Source of the DNA: Catalinimonas alkaloidigena
Lineage (GTDB): Bacteria > Bacteroidota > Bacteroidia > Cytophagales > Cyclobacteriaceae
NCBI RefSeq assembly: GCF_029504655.1
Contig: NZ_JAQFIL010000001.1
Location: forward strand, 1,741,001 to 1,805,000
Direction of reading: 5' to 3'
DNA length: 64,000 nucleotides
Shown: piece by piece, positions 1 through 9,043 of the stretch
Layout: each line of letters opens with the position of its first letter
Position numbering within the stretch: position 1 is the stretch's first letter
Program-made: the position numbers and the translations under genes
Notes under the pieces: generated by a model
What the model saw: only the letters and a program-made list of their open reading frames with translations
Databases searched by the model: none
What the model was told of the DNA's origin: nothing

Positions 1-1575
1 GAGATACTTTCCTTGCTTGTCTTTTTCCAAAAGAAAAGGATTAAAAGCCAGCGGCTTATCAGCGCTGTATTCAAAGTAAGTCTGCTCAAACAACTTCCCA
101 TTCAGCGCATAGATCACATTCCTGTAAGTTCCTCCTTTGTCAATGATGATTTGTCGTGTACCGCGCTCTAGTCTTTGGGCAATGAAGTTTCCCATGGTGT
201 AGGACTTTCCTGAGCCGGATGGACCAATGACCACACAGTTCTGATTGGCTTGCCGGGTGTTGAATAGATTCACCTGCAAGAGATTGCCAAAGCGATCACA
301 GAGGTAATCGCCAGTTTTATCACCATTCCAATTCGTCATAAAGCTCAGATAACAGGCTGCAAGATCAGCGGAAGTTATGAGCCATCGGTAGTGCTGAAAA
401 CCATTACCGGGTAAAGAAGCAAAAAATAGGTTAGCCGTATCAAAGCTCTCTACAATAGCTTCCGCGCCATAGAGCTGTCGTATAGCTGAAACCACTCTTT
501 CTATATAGGATTTCCTCAAATGCTCATCACTTTCAAAGACCATCATTGACTGATGCAGGCTAACCAGGCCAGTGTTACCAGATCGGACATAAGCAGTAAA
601 TTCTTCTAGTTCCTTTGCTTTCAGCTCATGATCCTGGGTAGTGAGCCATTCCAAAGAGTCATTGAGCTTTCGCTCAAAGTCCAGGTTCTTGAGTTCTCTT
701 TCCGTGTCTTCCACCAGCAAACACTGCGTCACCACATGAGGGAACTGCATGTACTGAGAAAGTTGATAAGTATAGGGACTACTTACCCCATAGTGGTTCT
801 TGACACTGCTAAAGACTTCACTGCCTTGCCCGCACATGGTAATCACATTGGCCTTCTTTTCACCAACTGCTAATGCTGAAAGATCATTGTAGATCACCCG
901 GTTGAGTGAGGTACTGGGCTCGTCAAAAGAGAGATTGATGTAGCGCAGGTACAGGGTTTTTAATTCATCTTCTTTTAATCTGGTAAACGACACATCTTTT
1001 AAGCTATACAGACCTTTGATAAATGAGGCAGCCAAACTCTCGGCTTCTTTGAGCAAGTTTTCTATGCCATCAAATGGATTCTTCAGGATTGATCCTCCAT
1101 AAGCGAACATGCTGCTCACGGGGTTGATCCGGTGAGGCGTCACCCGGTGAGGCGTCACCCGGTGTGGACGCACCCTGTGTGATGAAGTGTTATTTAATTT
1201 GGTCCTCGCTCTACTAGGAAAAGAAAGAAACAGGTAACTTTCATGCAATAGCGTCAGACGAGCAAAGAAATGCTCCTGTATTTTGGCTTCGTAATAAGCG
1301 GATTTCTGTATATTTTCTGCTTTGTATTCTTTGTCAAAGTAGACATCCGTCTTTTGTACGACAGTGCCCACCGGCAACATCTTGAGCTGCTGGCCGAGCA
1401 CATCATTGGCTTGGGCATATTGACTTTCTGTCCAGGGTTCCAAAGGAGCCCCGGAAACACGAAAACCAATACCTACTCTTCCGTCTTTGAAGATGACTTT
1501 GTCTTCTTCCAAAGCAAAGATGGGAAGCCTATCCCTTAGATAGGCGGATTTTTTCTTAATGGGTTTGATGAACAT
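1..1575 (-). CDS. traG: TraG-type conjugation ATPase (partial, C-terminus off the window)
   Basis: Reading the minus strand from the ATG at 1575 gives an uninterrupted frame of about 525 residues to the window edge. It starts MFIKPIKKKSAYLRDRLPIF and has a Walker A motif GPSGSGKS near residue 450, coded around 202-228. This fits the VirB4-like TraG ATPase of Bacteroidota conjugative elements (usually about 800 residues), which powers the type IV secretion apparatus at the inner membrane; Walker B must lie outside the window. It starts 18 bp after the DUF4133 gene and is last of the visible transfer operon. Odd: residues about 134-148 are coded by tandem 15-bp GC-rich units (1131-1175) giving a repeated PHRVT motif. 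Family call is firm; whether the element is functional cannot be judged. Confidence 0.88.
   Translation of the reverse strand, partial: MFIKPIKKKSAYLRDRLPIFALEEDKVIFKDGRVGIGFRVSGAPLEPWTESQYAQANDVLGQQLKMLPVGTVVQKTDVYFDKEYKAENIQKSAYYEAKIQEHFFARLTLLHESYLFLSFPSRARTKLNNTSSHRVRPHRVTPHRVTPHRINPVSSMFAYGGSILKNPFDGIENLLKEAESLAASFIKGLYSLKDVSFTRLKEDELKTLYLRYINLSFDEPSTSLNRVIYNDLSALAVGEKKANVITMCGQGSEVFSSVKNHYGVSSPYTYQLSQYMQFPHVVTQCLLVEDTERELKNLDFERKLNDSLEWLTTQDHELKAKELEEFTAYVRSGNTGLVSLHQSMMVFESDEHLRKSYIERVVSAIRQLYGAEAIVESFDTANLFFASLPGNGFQHYRWLITSADLAACYLSFMTNWNGDKTGDYLCDRFGNLLQVNLFNTRQANQNCVVIGPSGSGKSYTMGNFIAQRLERGTRQIIIDKGGTYRNVIYALNGKLFEQTYFEYSADKPLAFNPFLLEKDKQGKYL
1131..1175. repeat. Three tandem 15-bp GC-rich units inside traG
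   Basis: Two copies of GGTGAGGCGTCACCC (1131-1145, 1146-1160) are followed by a variant GGTGTGGACGCACCC (1161-1175). Each unit is an imperfect palindrome. The 15-bp length keeps the traG frame and adds a five-residue repeat on the coding strand. Confidence 0.85.
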
Positions 1576-1593
1576 GTTTTAGTTAGAATAGAA

Positions 1594-1920
1594 TCATTGT
1601 AGTTGTTTACTTCCGGTATCCAGACTGCCGTATTCTGTTCTTCCCCATACTTCTAAATGCTTGGGTTGCCATAAGCGATAAGAGATGAGAGAAAAAAGAA
1701 AACTGGGGTGCTTTCGCAGGTTGATACGTTTCAATAGAAAGAAAGCTCCGAAGGTCGCAATAAGCACGGCAAAGAAATAGTACTTGGATACCGGCAAAAA
1801 AAAGTTGATCACAATGCCCAGCACCATCGCAATGGAGAGACCAAAGAGCAGGGTAAACAAGTCCTGCATAGGCAGTCCCAGAATCTGGGCTTTCTTTTCA
1901 ATGGATTTGAATGTTTTCAT
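1594..1920 (-). CDS. DUF4133 conjugation membrane protein (TraF-like)
   Basis: 108 residues. After a short cytoplasmic start (MKTFKSIEKKAQILGLPMQD) there are two adjacent hydrophobic segments at about residues 22-42 and 47-63, then a basic tail with LRKHPSFLFSLI. Size, topology and position directly before TraG match the DUF4133 proteins of Bacteroidota conjugative transposons, a VirB3-like inner-membrane part of the mating channel. Its ATG overlaps the stop of the upstream DUF4134 gene (TAATG), so the two are probably translationally coupled. Confidence 0.85.
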   Translation of the reverse strand: MKTFKSIEKKAQILGLPMQDLFTLLFGLSIAMVLGIVINFFLPVSKYYFFAVLIATFGAFFLLKRINLRKHPSFLFSLISYRLWQPKHLEVWGRTEYGSLDTGSKQLQ

Positions 1921-2297
1921 TACCCTTGCGTATCATCCAGTAAAATATCTCCTCCTAAGAACGCTGCCAGGTCATCTACGATGAACTGAAAACCTCCGAA
2001 AAGGGCAATGGCTATGACGATCCCGATCATGAACTCTACCTTGTCAGGAGCACCGGTGAAGAATTTCATGGCGGCTTTGAATATCCCGATAGCAATCCCA
2101 ATCAGAAATGCGACATTCAGAATAATCACAATCCAGCTTTTGATGCTGTTCATGGCATTTTCTACCATAGCTTGTCCGAAAGACTGCTGGATGGTCAGGA
2201 AAACAAAAGCCATAAGTAGCATTAAAGGCTTACTACGGAAGATCTGCGCTGAGTAGCGCATAGCATGAGCTTTAAGAAAAGTACATAAATTTTGCAT
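1920..2297 (-). CDS. DUF4134 conjugation membrane protein (TraE-like, VirB2-like)
   Basis: 125 residues as called. A Met at residue 13 (MRYSAQIFRSK) may be the true start, because it gives a classic signal peptide ending at QSFGQA. Two membrane segments follow: one with IVIILNVAFLIGIAIGIF and one with FMIGIVIAIALFGGFQF. This is the layout of DUF4134 proteins, pilin-like (VirB2-type) components coded just before DUF4133 and TraG in Bacteroidota transfer operons. The mature protein is probably an inner-membrane or pilus subunit. Confidence 0.85.
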   Translation of the reverse strand: MQNLCTFLKAHAMRYSAQIFRSKPLMLLMAFVFLTIQQSFGQAMVENAMNSIKSWIVIILNVAFLIGIAIGIFKAAMKFFTGAPDKVEFMIGIVIAIALFGGFQFIVDDLAAFLGGDILLDDTQG

Positions 2298-2350
2298 GGT
2301 GTAAAATAGTTTGGTGTATAAAATGATTTGATAACAACACTATTGATTAA

Positions 2351-2662
2351 TCACACATCCCAGGCATTCCTGAGCGAAGCCAATCGCTCCCTCTGCTTTT
2401 CCAGGTTGAGCTGTGAGTGCTTAAGCTGACTTGCTGGTTTAGGTTTGTTCTTACCAACTTGCTCATCACTCACCTCAAACTCAGAAAGTTTATATTCTTT
2501 CACTGGAATTGCCGGGTGGTTTTGATAGATAATTTTTTCTTTCCTGCTCGCTTTTGTCCACTTTCTATACTGCCGAATCGCCAAAACCAGCAGTATTCCC
2601 CACAGTAGAAGTGCTACTATACCCAGCGGCGAATTCATAAAATTTAATAGACTTTGTGTCAT
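2351..2662 (-). CDS. Small membrane protein at the head of the visible transfer operon
   Basis: 103 residues. One hydrophobic segment near the N-terminus (GIVALLLWGILLVLAIR) is followed by a basic, lysine-rich cytoplasmic tail with no recognised motif. It lies 53 bp upstream of the DUF4134 gene on the same strand, so it is probably cotranscribed with the conjugation genes. Family not recognised; a role in transfer is inferred only from position. Confidence 0.6.
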   Translation of the reverse strand: MTQSLLNFMNSPLGIVALLLWGILLVLAIRQYRKWTKASRKEKIIYQNHPAIPVKEYKLSEFEVSDEQVGKNKPKPASQLKHSQLNLEKQRERLASLRNAWDV

Positions 2663-2995
2663 TTTGGTTTATAGTATTAAAATACAATTTTATACATGAG
2701 GGTATATTGCTATAAATAGTGACAATCTGTATGAGTGTAATTAATTTAATAACTTGATTATAAAGTGATTATAATGATAAATGTCATTGACTTGCAAGAA
2801 GTGTAGGTGAATTTCGTCCAATATGATTCGTAGATATAAATATGAATTTATTGTAAAAATACAATTTAATGTAGCTGTTAGCTCAACAACTTCTCTGAGC
2901 TAAACTGAAGTATTATTTACCTTTGATGATAAAACAAGGGTAATTTTTTTATATTTTTACCTTCATTTATATAACGAGTGTAAAAGTTACCTCTA
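2663..2995. other. AT-rich intergenic region between divergent units
   Basis: About 330 bases between the minus-strand transfer operon and the plus-strand fic gene. It must hold promoters for both directions. It is strongly AT-rich with no ORF or clear hairpin. I see no box that can be named with confidence. Confidence 0.4.
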
Positions 2996-4084
2996 ATGAA
3001 GGCTAAATTTGATAGAAGTCTCCCATATAACAACCTGCCTTTACTTCCTCCTCAATAGGAATTGGAAACCAAACAAGTATTGCTTAAAACAATCTCTGCG
3101 AGCAGAGCTTTGGCTCAGCTCAATGGGGCATTGAGCAACTTACCCAATCCCAGCCTTTTTCTGGATACCATACACTTACAGGAAGCAAAAGCAAGTTCTG
3201 AAATCGAGAATATTATCACCACTAATGATGATTTGTATAAGTCATTGGTGGCAGACAAAAAATTTGAAAGTGCAGCTACCAAAGAAGTACTAAGTTATAA
3301 GGAAGCGCTTTGGTTAGGATTTGATCGCCTAAGGGAAAAGCCATTTATAACAACTAACCTATGTATTGAGATTGTACAATGCATCAAGAAAAATACCGCT
3401 GGTATCAGAGTAACTCCGGGTACCACGCTTTCAAATAGTCATGGCGAAGTTATTTATACGCCTCCTTCGGGAGAGGAGATTATCCGTAAAAAATTAGCCA
3501 ACTTAGAAAAATTTATTAACCAGAATGATTCTCTTGATCCATTGATCAAAATGGCATTGATGCACTATCAGTTTGAAGCCATTCACCCCTTTGCAGATGG
3601 TAATGGAAGGACCGGAAGAATTCTTTTGCTACTGTATTTAAAAATGGAAAAACTACTGGACATCCCGGCTATTTACCTAAGTGAATATATCATCCAGCAT
3701 AAACATGCCTATTATCAAAAATTGAGAGCAGTGACTAAGGATAATGATTGGGAAGGGTTTATCCTCTACATGCTTGATATGGTTGAAATTACAGCAAAGA
3801 AAGGCCTGCTCAGGTTAGAGGAAGTGATCAGATTGATGGAGCAAATGACAGAAAAGATCAAAGAAACACTACCGAAAGTCTATTCTAAGGATTTGATAGA
3901 GATCATTTTTAGATTGCCCTATACCAAAAGACAATTCTTAATCAATGCAGGCTTGGGAACCCCTAAAACAGTGGGTAATTACCTGATGTCACTAGAAAAG
4001 GAAGGCTTCCTGAAATCCGTCAGGGTTGGAAAAGAAAAACTGTATCTGAATGACCAGCTGATGCAAATACTGGATGATAAGTAG
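2996..4084 (+). pseudogene. Fic family AMP-transferase gene with an in-frame amber codon
   Basis: From the ATG at 2996 the frame reads MKAKFDRSLPYNNLPLLPPQ, then TAG at 3056-3058, then continues in the same frame ELETKQVLLKTISASRAL to 4084. The part before the stop resembles the usual start of long Fic proteins, so codon 21 is probably a nonsense mutation. The rest is intact: inhibitory-helix motif SSEIEN (S-x3-E-N), Fic active-site loop HPFADGNGRTGR, and a C-terminal winged-helix segment (about 60 residues). Fic enzymes transfer AMP from ATP to protein hydroxyls, and SxxxE[GN] keeps the enzyme inactive. A TTG at 3062 just after the stop could restart translation and give a 340-residue protein lacking only the N-terminal arm, so function may survive. 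Confidence 0.8.
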
Positions 4085-4232
4085 TTTTTTCTTTCTCTTC
4101 TCAGTTACAAGATGGGAGGGTATTGTTAGAACTCTCTTTCAGCTTAAATCTTATCTGGAAAAAACGCTCCATAGTCCTAGACTTTTAACCAGCCAAAGCA
4201 ATAAAATCTATGTCCAACTCATTTTTTTAGTC

Positions 4233-4263
4233 AAAAAAAGTATGCAGCTCCTTTGCTGCATAC
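4233..4263 (-). terminator. Rho-independent terminator of the DUF4397 gene
   Basis: On the minus strand a perfect 9-bp stem (GTATGCAGC at 4240-4248 pairing with GCTGCATAC at 4255-4263, 6-nt loop) is followed by seven T (4233-4239). It lies 8 bp past the stop of the minus-strand gene ending at 4271. Confidence 0.88.
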
Positions 4264-4270
4264 CTCCCAT

Positions 4271-5002
4271 TTATTGATTGCGTACGACCTGAATACTTAA
4301 AGCATTGGAGTTGCCTGCTGGAGGATCAGCATAGCCCCTTACCACAACTGTATAAACCCTCTCGGATTCCAAATCAGTTTCAGGTACAGCTACCAGTTCT
4401 TCATCGTTACCCGTAGCGGTTAGCAACATGCTGTAAGTATCAGCGTCAACCTCAGTGAACGTACTCGCCTCTTCAAAGGATTGATTGGTAAAGGATTCAG
4501 TGCTATTCTCTCCTTCTATCAAAAAGTCAACGACAGGAGCGTCAGGAGATAAATGAACGAAACGTATCCAGGCCTTTCCTTCAGCTGGAGTGGAAGTGCT
4601 ATCCTCCACAATCAAGGTGGTAAGTTCATCTACTTCATCGGTTACGAAGACTGAATATGCTTTATCTGCCTGAAAATTAAAAGTAGTGTCCATAAACACC
4701 GTGCTGGCATTATATTCACTAAATTCCAGCCTCCTGTTTCCGGTATAGAACTGTAGGTAGCCGGTATAATCTGTATACTCCAGAGGTTGATTAAATAGGA
4801 GCTTGTTGTCTAAAACTACATCAAGATCCGGGGCATCCGGAGAAGCACCGTAAATAGAGACATAAGCAATAGGAGTAGGTTCTACTGAATCATCCTCCAG
4901 GCAACCAGATAATATAAGCGGTGCCGCCAAATAGCTTAACATTCCAACAAACTTGTGGAAAACATTAGAATTCATTTTCATGGGTTTAAAAAATTTAGTC
5001 AC
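4271..5002 (-). CDS. DUF4397 domain lipoprotein
   Basis: 243 residues. A signal peptide ends in the lipobox LSGC near residue 34, so the mature protein is probably anchored in the outer membrane through lipidated Cys. Two similar halves each contain a 'spDAPdlDv' type motif: YGASPDAPDLDVVLD and VHLSPDAPVVDFLIE, typical of DUF4397 beta-sandwich proteins. Met-8 (MKMNSNVF) may be the true start. It stands alone and ends at a strong terminator. DUF4397 function is unknown; envelope location is the only firm inference. Confidence 0.85.
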   Translation of the reverse strand: MTKFFKPMKMNSNVFHKFVGMLSYLAAPLILSGCLEDDSVEPTPIAYVSIYGASPDAPDLDVVLDNKLLFNQPLEYTDYTGYLQFYTGNRRLEFSEYNASTVFMDTTFNFQADKAYSVFVTDEVDELTTLIVEDSTSTPAEGKAWIRFVHLSPDAPVVDFLIEGENSTESFTNQSFEEASTFTEVDADTYSMLLTATGNDEELVAVPETDLESERVYTVVVRGYADPPAGNSNALSIQVVRNQ

Positions 5003-5279
5003 AAAGTTTACTTCTTCTTGCTATCCTTTTGACACTTCTGTGAGGCTAAAAGTTGGAAACAGCGTAGCCATAATTATTAAGTCGTAGATGAAAGGGAGAG
5101 AAGGGATTTTCACTCTAGTTAAACTATGTAGAATGCAAATACACTTACCCTTATACTAAAATTAAATTTAAATGAGGGGTGCTAGGGGTTTATACTCTTG
5201 CAAAATCAATTATTTAACAATAATTATTGATATTTAATGATATAATTGGCTATTATTAAGCAGAATGAATGAATGAAGA

Positions 5280-6167
5280 ATGAGTGAACCTCGCAGCCTA
5301 TTACGCATATTAAAATTAATTTCACTCTTAGCCAGCCCTTATAAACGCACCGCTAAGGAATATGCCGAGCATTTTGAAGTTGATAAATCTACCATCTCAC
5401 GCTATAAAAGAGTGTTGGAAGATGTGGGTTTTGTGATACACCAAAATCAGGATTTGCAATTGTATCTGGATCGTGAAGCGCTGCGATCCCAACCCCACAT
5501 AACTTTTAACGAAGATGAAGCTAGTCTATTAAGTGATCTGGTAAGAAGCTATCCTGGCCCTTTACAGCAGGACCTGCTTACTAAAATCTATATCAGTTCT
5601 CCCTTACCTGAGCTGGCAGAGCGTACAAATCAAGCTAAGCTTGCTCGCTGCTTTCGCCTGATCAAGGAAGCCATTTCTGAAGAAAAACAGGTCATTTTAG
5701 TGGAATACGTTTCTGTCAATAGCAACAACCGAGCTAATCGCAAGGTGGAACCTTTGCGCTTTATTCAGCAGGATACGAGCCTGGAAGCTTTTGATGTGGA
5801 GAAAAAAGCCATTAGACATTTTCATCTGGACCGCATGACCGATGTGAGATGTTTGCAGACGCCATTCAGATTCAAGAAAATGCACTGTGCCCAGCATACC
5901 GATCCTTTCAAGATTGGAGATGTAGAGTTAGTAGAAGTAGAACTGGAATTAGCATTAAATGCCGCCCAGCAGTTAAAAGAAGCTTATCCCGACACGCAGG
6001 CTTACCTGACACCCAATGGAAAAGGAGAGTTGTATAAGGGGCCGGTGAACGCGAAGTTTTTACAACTGGATCGTTTCCTCTTGAGCATGTGCTGTGAGGT
6101 ACAAATCATGAAGCCAGAAAGTCTAAAAGAACACCTTAATACATTATGGCATAAAAAAACTTTATAA
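5280..6167 (+). CDS. WYL-domain transcriptional regulator heading the CRISPR-Cas locus
   Basis: 295 residues. An N-terminal helix-turn-helix is seen at about 20-50 (RTAKEYAEHFEVDKSTISRY), followed by a WYL-type ligand-binding region at about 135-205 with VEPLRFI and HFHLDRMTDVR, and a WYL C-terminal extension. WYL proteins are commonly linked to type I CRISPR-Cas loci and sense nucleotide-type ligands. It ends 69 bp before cas6 on the same strand, so it probably controls, and may be cotranscribed with, the cas operon. Whether it represses or activates cannot be read from sequence. Confidence 0.85.
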   Translation: MSEPRSLLRILKLISLLASPYKRTAKEYAEHFEVDKSTISRYKRVLEDVGFVIHQNQDLQLYLDREALRSQPHITFNEDEASLLSDLVRSYPGPLQQDLLTKIYISSPLPELAERTNQAKLARCFRLIKEAISEEKQVILVEYVSVNSNNRANRKVEPLRFIQQDTSLEAFDVEKKAIRHFHLDRMTDVRCLQTPFRFKKMHCAQHTDPFKIGDVELVEVELELALNAAQQLKEAYPDTQAYLTPNGKGELYKGPVNAKFLQLDRFLLSMCCEVQIMKPESLKEHLNTLWHKKTL

Positions 6168-6236
6168 ATAATTTTTGCTTGTGCGCTATTTGCATCAACC
6201 TCATACTACACTTGTACCATTAATCAAATTAGAGCT

Positions 6237-7025
6237 ATGCGATTTAACCTGATACTCAATATTACCAGCCGTAACAAAGTGCTTCCTATCAATTATCAGT
6301 ATCCCCTGCACAGCTGGATTTACAAAGTGATACAATCTGCTGATGCAGAATTTAGCCAATTTCTCCATGATGAAGGCTATGCTTTAGGGTATAAAAAATT
6401 CAAGCTCTTTACTTTCTCTCCACTGAACTCTCGTCCGTTCAAAATCTTTAAGAAGGATGAGCGAATAGGTTTATACGGTGATGAAGTACAATTGCAGATC
6501 AGCTTTCTGGTTAACCAGGCAGCAGAGAAATTTATTATGGGTTTGTTTATGGGGCAGAAGTTTTCTTTGGGAGATCAGGTTAGCCAAGTAGATTTTGAGG
6601 TGGTACGGATAGAAGCGCAGCCCCGGCCTGAATTTCAGGAAAGCATGCGTTACCGTTGCCTCTCCCCGGTGGTAATTAGTGTAAAGGAAGAAGGCAAGGA
6701 GAAGCCACAGTATAAAGGACCTGATTATCCAGCATATAAAGCTCTTTTTCTGAAACACCTGTTTCAAAAAAGCTTGGCTGTGCCACAGAGTGCAGAAGTT
6801 GAACAGGGACAATACATGGAAGAAGGTTGGCGATTTTGTTTGCTAAATCAGCCCAGAATGAAAGGAGTACATATCAAACAGCATACACCAGGCCATACAC
6901 AGGTGATTGGCTACCAGTATGACTTTGAGCTTAGCGCTCCACCAGAAGTACACAAAATGGCCTATTACGCTGGTTTTGGGGAGAAGAATAGCTTGGGGTT
7001 TGGGTTTGCTTTATCTATTAAATAA
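6237..7025 (+). CDS. cas6: Cas6 pre-crRNA endoribonuclease
   Basis: 262 residues, the usual Cas6 size. The N-terminus MRFNLILNITSRNKVLPINY with YPLHSWIYKVIQSAD shows the first RAMP ferredoxin-like fold, and the C-terminus has the glycine-rich loop GFGEKNSLGFGFAL. Cas6 cuts the repeat transcript to release crRNAs with 8-nt 5' handles and often stays bound to the 3' hairpin. His-24 in YPLHSWIY is a candidate catalytic residue. First gene of the effector module, 14 bp before cas8b. Confidence 0.93.
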   Translation: MRFNLILNITSRNKVLPINYQYPLHSWIYKVIQSADAEFSQFLHDEGYALGYKKFKLFTFSPLNSRPFKIFKKDERIGLYGDEVQLQISFLVNQAAEKFIMGLFMGQKFSLGDQVSQVDFEVVRIEAQPRPEFQESMRYRCLSPVVISVKEEGKEKPQYKGPDYPAYKALFLKHLFQKSLAVPQSAEVEQGQYMEEGWRFCLLNQPRMKGVHIKQHTPGHTQVIGYQYDFELSAPPEVHKMAYYAGFGEKNSLGFGFALSIK

Positions 7026-7039
7026 GATGGGATTTTATT

Positions 7040-9016
7040 ATGATTTATGAAATAAAAAACTTTGTAGATAACTTAGCTAAAGAAGACTTTTTAAGAAATC
7101 TGAAGCTAAGAGAAGGTATATACATATCAATTGATATTGATCTATCGGGAAATGTTGTAGACTATGATTATCAGGTTTACAAAAACAATGATCCCTTAAA
7201 TTACTTTACAAAACGTTGGTTATTCCTGCATGTAAACACTAAGCCAGTATCTAATGCAAAAATATTTAACCCAGGAAAAAAAATTTTTAACGCCTCCTGC
7301 TCACCTTTTGTCTTTGCTTTTAATAATAAAAATACTTTAAAGGAAGTTAGGGATCTTAGGAACGATTTGAATGAAGAGGTAAAAAAAGAAAGGTCAAAAA
7401 TAAATAAGTTAGAATCTGAAGAAAAAGATGAAGGTAAATCCTCTTCTGAAAAAAATAAAATAAAAAAAAGATTAGAACTGAGACAAAAAGACATAGAAGA
7501 TAGTACAATTCAATATTTTGATACTGCTAAGAAATATGTCAATGAAGCATATGAGCACTTATTTTTTGAAAGCTTTAAAAAGTGTGTATTTAGGTATTTC
7601 CATAAAGGGGACAATATTTATAGCCTTCCTTTTGAATTAAAAAGAATTTTAGCTTCAGCAAAAGCAAACCAGTTAATCTCAATATCACCACGTAGTTTAA
7701 TATTAGACAGAAGTGCAAAATGGATTTTAACGGATATTACTGTCACGAACAGTCATAAAGAATACTTAACCTCCAAAGTTTTTAATAAAGAAAAATTTAA
7801 TGAAAATACGACAGAGGGTCTATTTGGAATTAGCGACAGTTTGAGTGGTTTTAATGACAAGAAGATGTTCCTGAAACATCATTCTGCACCTCTAGAATTC
7901 AATTACCGAGTAAGTGGTGAGGTTGCTATGCAGCTCTGGCGTTTTTTCCAACTCCAACAGAATAAGCAAATCCCTAATCCAGTTCCCATCTTTATAGATA
8001 AGCAAGAGCTGAACGAAAAAATGATCAGTATTTTTAACAGTGAAGAAAAGAAGATTGGACATGCAGAAATGGTAAAAAAAATTCTGAGTCATTCAGGTCA
8101 AAAGGATCTACAGAATTATTATCTGATCTATTTTCTTGGTACAAAAGGCAGCCGGATAGGTGATATAGATTTTATTCCAGTTTTTAGATATGAAGAAGAG
8201 AAGGCAATATTACAGCCGGTATTTGGACAACAGGGAGTCAAAAAAATTGAAAGTGTTTTTGACATGGAAGAACATATTTTCAATAAAATTTTCAATAATC
8301 AGTTAAAAACAGATTCGTGGTTGAAATACTTCGGTGAGATAAAATATGATCCAAAATATATTACAGATACTTGTTATAACCAGCTTCTAAAATACCGAAA
8401 ATCCATTTATGACTTTGTCTATAAGTCCAGAAGGCAAGCCATCACGGCAGTAATGTTTGATGATATGATGCAGCAAGGAATAATAGATGATTTACGCCAC
8501 GATGATGTAAAGGATGGAAACCATACTAAGGAATATGCAATCAAAGAAAAACTTAATATATGGTTCAGTCTGTATGATTTTTTTATAAACCCAACACCAT
8601 TAATAAGAAAGAATATGGCAAACCGAACAAATGAACTACTCCTTCAACTCAAAGAATTAACAGAAGCTGAAAATAACTCACATATTAAAGATGGTGATGA
8701 TGAGACTTTTGCTTTTGCTGCAGGACAAATTATATGGAAGTTGCTCATTCAGAGCCAGGCCTCAAATCGTACTCATGCACTACTAGAACCTTTTCTACAA
8801 AAGGTGGATGTGTCACAATTTAAATTAGCAATAGCGAGAACCTTTGAGATGTACAAGCATGAATTTACTCTTTATCCAAATAAGTATGGGTTTGATAAAA
8901 TCATGAGTGAGGTGATGGGTTATGAGCCGAACGAAACTAACATGAAAAAGCTACTCCCATTTATTTTAGCTGGTTATTTTGCAAAATCAGTCTTTTCCAA
9001 GGAACAAGAGAAATAA
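7040..9016 (+). CDS. cas8b: Type I-B Cascade large subunit Cas8b
   Basis: 658 residues, between cas6 and cas7 as expected for type I-B. Sequence conservation in Cas8b is low and the call rests mainly on position and size. Visible features are a lysine- and glutamate-rich, probably coiled-coil stretch at about 105-160, and a C-terminal helical region of the kind that acts as a fused small subunit in I-B Cas8 proteins. It should recognise the PAM and recruit Cas3. No zinc-finger cysteine cluster is seen. Confidence 0.85.
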   Translation: MIYEIKNFVDNLAKEDFLRNLKLREGIYISIDIDLSGNVVDYDYQVYKNNDPLNYFTKRWLFLHVNTKPVSNAKIFNPGKKIFNASCSPFVFAFNNKNTLKEVRDLRNDLNEEVKKERSKINKLESEEKDEGKSSSEKNKIKKRLELRQKDIEDSTIQYFDTAKKYVNEAYEHLFFESFKKCVFRYFHKGDNIYSLPFELKRILASAKANQLISISPRSLILDRSAKWILTDITVTNSHKEYLTSKVFNKEKFNENTTEGLFGISDSLSGFNDKKMFLKHHSAPLEFNYRVSGEVAMQLWRFFQLQQNKQIPNPVPIFIDKQELNEKMISIFNSEEKKIGHAEMVKKILSHSGQKDLQNYYLIYFLGTKGSRIGDIDFIPVFRYEEEKAILQPVFGQQGVKKIESVFDMEEHIFNKIFNNQLKTDSWLKYFGEIKYDPKYITDTCYNQLLKYRKSIYDFVYKSRRQAITAVMFDDMMQQGIIDDLRHDDVKDGNHTKEYAIKEKLNIWFSLYDFFINPTPLIRKNMANRTNELLLQLKELTEAENNSHIKDGDDETFAFAAGQIIWKLLIQSQASNRTHALLEPFLQKVDVSQFKLAIARTFEMYKHEFTLYPNKYGFDKIMSEVMGYEPNETNMKKLLPFILAGYFAKSVFSKEQEK

Positions 9017-9043
9017 CACAATTCAATTTAATACTTCATACTT

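Noticed and set aside
1254..1539. Short ORFs on both strands inside the traG region
   Set aside because: They overlap the clear TraG frame and show no family features.
2996..3064. Amber suppression as a general trait of the organism
   Set aside because: TAG also ends clearly complete genes here (cas3 at 13529, the MNT gene at 14795), so genome-wide recoding is unlikely.
4074..4277. 67-residue plus-strand ORF after fic
   Set aside because: It crosses the terminator of the DUF4397 gene, has no recognisable domain and no spacing fitting a start.
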